This document shows, piece by piece, positions 58,085 through 64,000 of a stretch of 64,000 bases of DNA; within the stretch, counting starts at the first letter, position 1, and every line of letters starts with the position of its first letter. The position numbers and the translations under genes were made by a program. The stretch lies in assembly GCF_003730295.1 (NCBI RefSeq), contig NZ_QTSZ01000037.1, positions 310,001 through 374,000 on the forward strand, read 5' to 3'. The DNA is from Ornithinibacillus gellani. GTDB lineage: Bacteria > Bacillota > Bacilli > Bacillales > Amphibacillaceae. The notes beneath the pieces are model-generated. The model did not search any database, was not told the origin of the DNA, and saw nothing but the letters and a program-made list of their open reading frames with translations.

Positions 58085-58966
58085 TTATTCTTCGTACTTC
58101 TCTGATTGTTCCCACCCAACTGGCATTTCCGGTTGCAGCTTATCACCAGGGCGTCTCCATACATTTGTATGGTCGACAGCTGATGGATAAAGCTCTGGTC
58201 CACCTTGCCATGACAAATTATCTTGGGCTACAGGCTGTGCGATAGAATATTCCTTAGGCACTGGATAGTGCTGATATTCGCCTTCAGCGGGACGCATGCA
58301 TTTGCATCCATGGTGCTGCCAACCGTGAGACGGTTGCATATGCTGTGGTCCCATTAAATGACCTGGTTGGCATCCGTGTAATGGAAATGGCGGAAACGGT
58401 GGATGACAAGGATGCATACAGGGATGCATCATGGGGAACCAGGCTTGATGACAAGGAATAGGTATTGGTAGCGGCATTGGCTGGGTTTCAGGAAATGTTG
58501 GTGTAGGAATTTGTTCCACTGGTTTCTGTGTTTCTTTCTTTTCTTTCTTTACCTCCTTTTCTTCTTTCGTTGGCTGTTCTGGTTTATATTGTGATGGGGG
58601 CTGCTCCATAATCGGCATTTGCATCACAGGATATTTCGGTAAATGCTGCTGGGGCATTTCCATCTTTGGTGCTTGTGGAACTACCTTATTCGGTTGTTTT
58701 TTCTCATCTTCTTTAACAATTGGTTTAGGTATTGGCTTTGGTTGTTTTGTAACTGGCTGTTTCACTTGTTCTTTTGGTTTTTCTTTCACCTGTTGCTCTT
58801 TTTTAACTGCTTTTGCTGTACCAGGTATTTTTATTTTCATCCCGGGCATAATCATATCTGGACTGGATATTTGTGCGTTGATTTCTTGAAGTTCATTAAA
58901 ATCAACACCGAACTTTTTGGCTATATCCCACAAAGTATCGCCTTTTTTGACAATATAAATCCTCAA
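58085..58966 (-). CDS. safA: Spore coat assembly protein SafA-like (LysM)
   Basis: This 293-residue protein has an N-terminal LysM domain (residues 1-50: YIVKKGDTLWDIAKKF) without a signal peptide, as in SafA, which binds cortex peptidoglycan. A long Lys/Pro/Gln/Glu linker follows, then a Pro/His/Cys/Met-rich segment (about 175-235) with several CH, HPC and HHGCKC motifs, and a hydrophilic C-terminus. SafA directs inner coat assembly. The start is TTG with AAAGGAG upstream. It is probably mother-cell expressed; I could not identify the sigma-E or sigma-K promoter. Confidence 0.85.
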   Translation of the reverse strand: MRIYIVKKGDTLWDIAKKFGVDFNELQEINAQISSPDMIMPGMKIKIPGTAKAVKKEQQVKEKPKEQVKQPVTKQPKPIPKPIVKEDEKKQPNKVVPQAPKMEMPQQHLPKYPVMQMPIMEQPPSQYKPEQPTKEEKEVKKEKKETQKPVEQIPTPTFPETQPMPLPIPIPCHQAWFPMMHPCMHPCHPPFPPFPLHGCQPGHLMGPQHMQPSHGWQHHGCKCMRPAEGEYQHYPVPKEYSIAQPVAQDNLSWQGGPELYPSAVDHTNVWRRPGDKLQPEMPVGWEQSEKYEE

Positions 58967-59133
58967 TATGTTTTGGCTCCTTTCTACTTGTTGCTAATCT
59001 GGGCTATTACCTCTTTACCAACATATGCAGTAACAATTAAAATGTTGAAAGCAATTATAGAAATAAAGCCATTTGTGTAGGATTGCACGGTTAAAATGCT
59101 ACATTTTAGCTACGAATGACTTATCAGTTGACA

Positions 59134-59175
59134 ATAAAAAAACCGTTTTCCCTTTAAAAGGAAAACGATTTTTTT
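59134..59175 (-). terminator. Terminator after pheA
   Basis: CGTTTTCC pairs with GGAAAACG and the minus-strand side continues with a seven-T run. The pheA stop codon lies at the edge of this structure. Confidence 0.85.
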
Positions 59176-60028
59176 ATATGTTTAAATGATAAACTGGATA
59201 TGTTCCGAGTACTGTAACATTGCAGCCTAATGCCTCAAGCTCTGCCTTCACACTAGGAAATAACACATCATCAAACGGCTGATTCACATCAATAATGAAA
59301 AAGTAATTCCCAAGCCCAGTTTTCATAGGTCTGGATTCAATCTTTGATAGATTCATTTTTCTCCATGCAAATGCGGATAGCACTTGGTGTAATGCCCCTG
59401 CATAATCTTTTGGCAATGTAATCAATAATGTCGTCTTTTCAGATTGATGTGATTGCTTTATTTTCACAGTAGATGGATCCTTAGCTAATACAGCAAAGCG
59501 GGTATGGTTGTTTGGGAAGTCATGTATATTCTCCTTCACGATTGTTAAACCATATTCTTGCGCTGCTAAGCGGTTGCCAATTGCTGCGTTAGATGTCATT
59601 TCGCTACCTACTATTTCTGCTGCTCTTCCTGTTGAAGAGGTATATACAATAGATGCCTGTGGTAAATGATTGTGAATATATTGATGACATTGCGCAATCG
59701 CATGACTATGTGAATGCACTTCTGTAATATCGGATAACTGCCCATTGAAATCTGGATGAAGTAATAAATGCTGCTCAATTGGGACCACTATTTCCGAAAC
59801 AATCGGCAATCTCACCTGATGAACAAGATAATCAATCGTAAGTTGTACCGTTCCTTCTATTGCATTCTCTAATGGAACAACACCAACATCAATTTCCTCA
59901 GAGTGAACGGCATCAATACATTCCGGGATGGTTTGAAAACCTTGTTTCTCTTCCCCGTTAAAAGCTGCGTCCACTGCAAGCTTCGTAAATGTGCCTTTTG
60001 GACCTAGATAACCTATTTTTTTAACCAA
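59174..60028 (-). CDS. pheA: Prephenate dehydratase
   Basis: This 284-residue enzyme starts IGYLGPKGTFT and has the catalytic TSSTGRAAEIV region (about 150-165) and a C-terminal ACT domain with the Phe-binding ESRPMKTGLGNYFF. It turns prephenate into phenylpyruvate. The TTG start has GGGAGG upstream. It follows pheB by 14 bases. Confidence 0.96.
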   Translation of the reverse strand: MVKKIGYLGPKGTFTKLAVDAAFNGEEKQGFQTIPECIDAVHSEEIDVGVVPLENAIEGTVQLTIDYLVHQVRLPIVSEIVVPIEQHLLLHPDFNGQLSDITEVHSHSHAIAQCHQYIHNHLPQASIVYTSSTGRAAEIVGSEMTSNAAIGNRLAAQEYGLTIVKENIHDFPNNHTRFAVLAKDPSTVKIKQSHQSEKTTLLITLPKDYAGALHQVLSAFAWRKMNLSKIESRPMKTGLGNYFFIIDVNQPFDDVLFPSVKAELEALGCNVTVLGTYPVYHLNI

Positions 60029-60042
60029 TACTATATCCTCCC

Positions 60043-60492
60043 CTATGCGCCAGAGCTTAGCATGTCGACTCTTTCAATGAAATCTAATCGTTTGAGTTGC
60101 TGCATCAGCCGATCCATATCTTCTTTCAGGTGAGAGACATCCAAGGATAATGTCACATTTGCTTTTCCTTGAATAGGAATGGTCTGATGGATGGTTAACA
60201 CATTACATCCTGCAGCTGCAACAATGCCTAATAGCTTGGAAAGGGTTCCTGCACGATCCTCCAAATGAAAAAACAAAGTAATTATTTTTTCCTTCACCAT
60301 TGCCTGGAACGGGTAAACTGCATCTTTATATTTATAAAAGGCACTCCGTGATAATCCCGCTAGTTGCACTGCTTCATAGATGCTTTTTGCTTTTCCACGT
60401 TCCAAAAGTTCTTTTACTTCAATTGTTTTTTGCATGGATTCCGGTAGTACATCACTGCGGACCAGATAAAACTTTCCATTTTCCACAACCAT
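60043..60492 (-). CDS. pheB: ACT-domain protein PheB
   Basis: This 149-residue protein has an N-terminal helix-turn-helix-like segment ([24 protein letters not shown]) and a C-terminal ACT domain ([24 protein letters not shown]). It is called chorismate mutase in older annotations, but it lacks that fold; a regulatory role is more likely. GAGGGA precedes the ATG. Between obg and pheA as in B. subtilis. Confidence 0.93.
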   Translation of the reverse strand: MVVENGKFYLVRSDVLPESMQKTIEVKELLERGKAKSIYEAVQLAGLSRSAFYKYKDAVYPFQAMVKEKIITLFFHLEDRAGTLSKLLGIVAAAGCNVLTIHQTIPIQGKANVTLSLDVSHLKEDMDRLMQQLKRLDFIERVDMLSSGA

Positions 60493-60523
60493 CTCTTATC
60501 CCTCATTTATCTTTGTTGGCTGG

Positions 60524-62333
<1,810 letters not shown>

Positions 62334-62357
62334 TTCTACCACCTCATCATGAAGAAA

Positions 62358-62363
62358 ATTATA
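62358..62363 (-). promoter_or_regulatory. Extended -10 promoter of spo0B operon
   Basis: TGTTATAAT on the minus strand, a perfect TATAAT with the TGn extension, 25 bases before the spo0B start; no good -35 is seen. Confidence 0.6.
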
Positions 62364-62401
62364 ACAGAAAACAACAGATACTTCATGAAAAGTTAAAAAA
62401 C

Positions 62402-62554
62402 GATAAAGTGAAACTTCAATCAGTGGGAGTTTTCCCCACTGATTGTTAGTTGAACCAATCTGGCCTTTACTGGCTGTTGATCACCCGCTTATAACTCTTG
62501 TTATCAACAAAAATTATTGCAGTGGGATCTTACAGCCAGTTAATCTGTGGTAAA
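62402..62554. repeat. Fourth copy of the structured intergenic repeat
   Basis: It starts GATAAAGTGAAACTTC, then has the CAATCAGTGGG / CCCACTGATTG hairpin (62417-62445), TTGTTAGTTGAACC, and the nested TTTACTGGCTGT / ACAGCCAGTTAA stem. Inside, the flank is GATC on both sides where the 34.8-35.2 kb copies have GC on both sides or CCCAC/GTGGG, so pairing is kept while sequence changes. It lies between spo0B and rpmA, in the same orientation as the tandem array. Confidence 0.88.
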
Positions 62555-62600
62555 ATTTTATATTATTCCACTTCTAATGAATCACATTGCTTGAAAAGTA

Positions 62601-62632
62601 AAAAACTCCAACCATTAACTGGCTGGAGTTTG
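62601..62632 (-). terminator. Terminator after rpmA
   Basis: AAACTCCAGCC pairs with GGTTGGAGTTT and is followed by TTTACTTTTC on the minus strand, about 10 bases after the rpmA stop. Confidence 0.85.
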
Positions 62633-62640
62633 ATCATGTA

Positions 62641-63274
<634 letters not shown>

Positions 63275-63285
63275 GACAACAGCCC

Positions 63286-63594
63286 TTATAGATTGATTTT
63301 ATCAATAACCAATTTAGTATATGGCTGACGATGACCTTGTGTACGGTGGTAATTCTTTTTTGGTTTGAATTTGAAAACACGAATTTTCTTTTGACGGCCA
63401 TGTTTTTCTACTTTCGCAGTGACTGTTGCACCTTCAACATATGGCGCACCAACTTTGACATCATCTCCGCCAACGAAAAGCACTTTGTCAAATGTTACAG
63501 AAGCATTTTCATCTGCTGCAACTTTCTCAACGTAAATTTCTTGACCTTCAACAACTTTTACTTGTTTGCCACCTGTTTCAATAATTGCGTACAT
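63286..63594 (-). CDS. rplU: Ribosomal protein L21
   Basis: This 102-residue protein starts [14 protein letters not shown] and ends with the RNA-binding [28 protein letters not shown] lies before ATG at 63594; a longer in-frame start at 63630 falls inside the leader. Confidence 0.98.
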   Translation of the reverse strand: MYAIIETGGKQVKVVEGQEIYVEKVAADENASVTFDKVLFVGGDDVKVGAPYVEGATVTAKVEKHGRQKKIRVFKFKPKKNYHRTQGHRQPYTKLVIDKINL

Positions 63595-63700
63595 AAATAT
63601 TGCACCTCCTTGATTACTAAGACTCGCCATGCAGGTATCCTTATAAAGGAATTTGAACCTGATCTGTGCGGTTGTAGCACTGGTGCTACGTTTGAATAAC
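63595..63700 (-). promoter_or_regulatory. L21 leader (autoregulatory 5' UTR)
   Basis: Between promoter and rplU, about 105 bases contain GTAGCACCAGTGCTAC (a perfect 7-bp hairpin with a CA turn) and a second arm (TCCTTTATAAGGA). Position and folding fit the L21 leader motif of Bacilli, thought to bind L21. Identified by place and shape only. Confidence 0.65.
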
Positions 63701-63706
63701 GTATTG

Positions 63707-63736
63707 ATGTTATCATGTCTTGACCTTATTTGTCAA
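63707..63736 (-). promoter_or_regulatory. Sigma-A promoter of rplU operon
   Basis: TTGACA (63731-63736) and TAACAT (63707-63712), 18-base spacer, with a TGA just before the -10 on the minus strand. Confidence 0.75.
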
Positions 63737-63806
63737 GCGTTGTAAACATATTTTATTCATTCCATCATGTTCATGTCATGTGCTTATGGTGAAGATTATT
63801 ATACAT

Positions 63807-64000
63807 CTAGGCAAGTCGTTTTCCTAACTCTCCGATTGTTCCTTTATAATTTTTCAAATGAAAATAGCTACGTAAACAATCCATTTCATCAATTGTCTGT
63901 CGTTCCTTTTGTGGGTATAAGATATAAATAGCATGCTTTTTATCCCTTCTAAAATAAGCAAAAACATCCATGATAAGCGTATCATCGGACACATAAATCG
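63807..64000 (-). CDS. spoIVFB: C-terminal end of probable SpoIVFB (5' part outside window)
   Basis: The frame is open from the right edge to a stop at 63807 (about 64 residues): ISVDDT-like IYVSDDTLIMDVFAYF, then RRDKKHAIYIL. This resembles the end of a CBS domain. In B. subtilis the gene before rplU is spoIVFB, whose product ends in a CBS domain, so it is probably that site-2 protease, which activates pro-sigma-K. The catalytic part is outside the window, so the call rests on position. Confidence 0.55.
   Translation of the reverse strand, partial: IYVSDDTLIMDVFAYFRRDKKHAIYILYPQKERQTIDEMDCLRSYFHLKNYKGTIGELGKRLA

Noticed and set aside
60043-60492. Chorismate mutase label for PheB
   Set aside because: Only a helix-turn-helix-like segment and an ACT domain are visible; no chorismate mutase fold or active-site residues.

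Overview
The window reads as chromosome from a low-GC, endospore-forming member of the Bacillaceae. Gene order is close to the Bacillus subtilis stretch that runs from spoIVFB/rplU to udk/greA. The Virgibacillus/Oceanobacillus neighbourhood is my inference from synteny, low GC and the intergenic repeats; I could not run a search. Spore genes (spo0B, spoVB, safA, an RsfA-type regulator, the probable end of spoIVFB) support a spore former.

Layout. Positions 1-14700, all on the minus strand, hold a Tad (Flp, type IVb) pilus operon: tadZ, tadA, tadB, tadC, flp, two TadE-like minor pilins, a very large TadG-like protein, two lipoproteins and a prepilin peptidase. It continues without a clear break into a phospho-signalling set: an FHA protein, a PP2C phosphatase, a membrane Ser/Thr kinase and an EssB/YukC-like pseudokinase that runs off the left edge. 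EssB is a type VII secretion component, so this junction is the least ordinary part of the window. A plus-strand TcaA/YvbJ-like membrane protein follows at 15.2-16.7 kb.

From 16.9 to 31.5 kb the minus strand carries greA, udk, trmR, mltG, yrzB, ruvX, yrzL, alaS (with T-box), yrrI, a zinc-ribbon protein, recD2, yrrB, mnmA, a cysteine desulfurase and cymR. The plus strand then has rarA and an RsfA-like regulator. Next come a FAH-family enzyme, a tandem array of structured repeats, 6S RNA, and aspS-hisS under a T-box whose specifier loop contains overlapping Asp and His codons.

From 39 to 64 kb the order is: a small gene, a secreted amidase, dtd, relA, apt, recJ, lapA, secDF, comN, spoVB, a yrzE-like gene, yajC, tgt, queA, ruvB, ruvA, yebC, nadE, safA, pheA, pheB, obg, spo0B, rpmA, prp, rplU and the end of a probable spoIVFB. 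These cover translation, tRNA modification, stringent response, recombination, protein export and sporulation.

Most informative non-coding features: two T-boxes with identifiable specifiers, a 6S RNA, an L21 leader, and a repeat family with three tandem copies plus one distant copy. The repeat copies differ by compensatory changes, which points to a conserved secondary structure. A second palindromic element lies between ruvA and yebC. No rRNA, tRNA, CRISPR array, prophage or complete insertion sequence was found.
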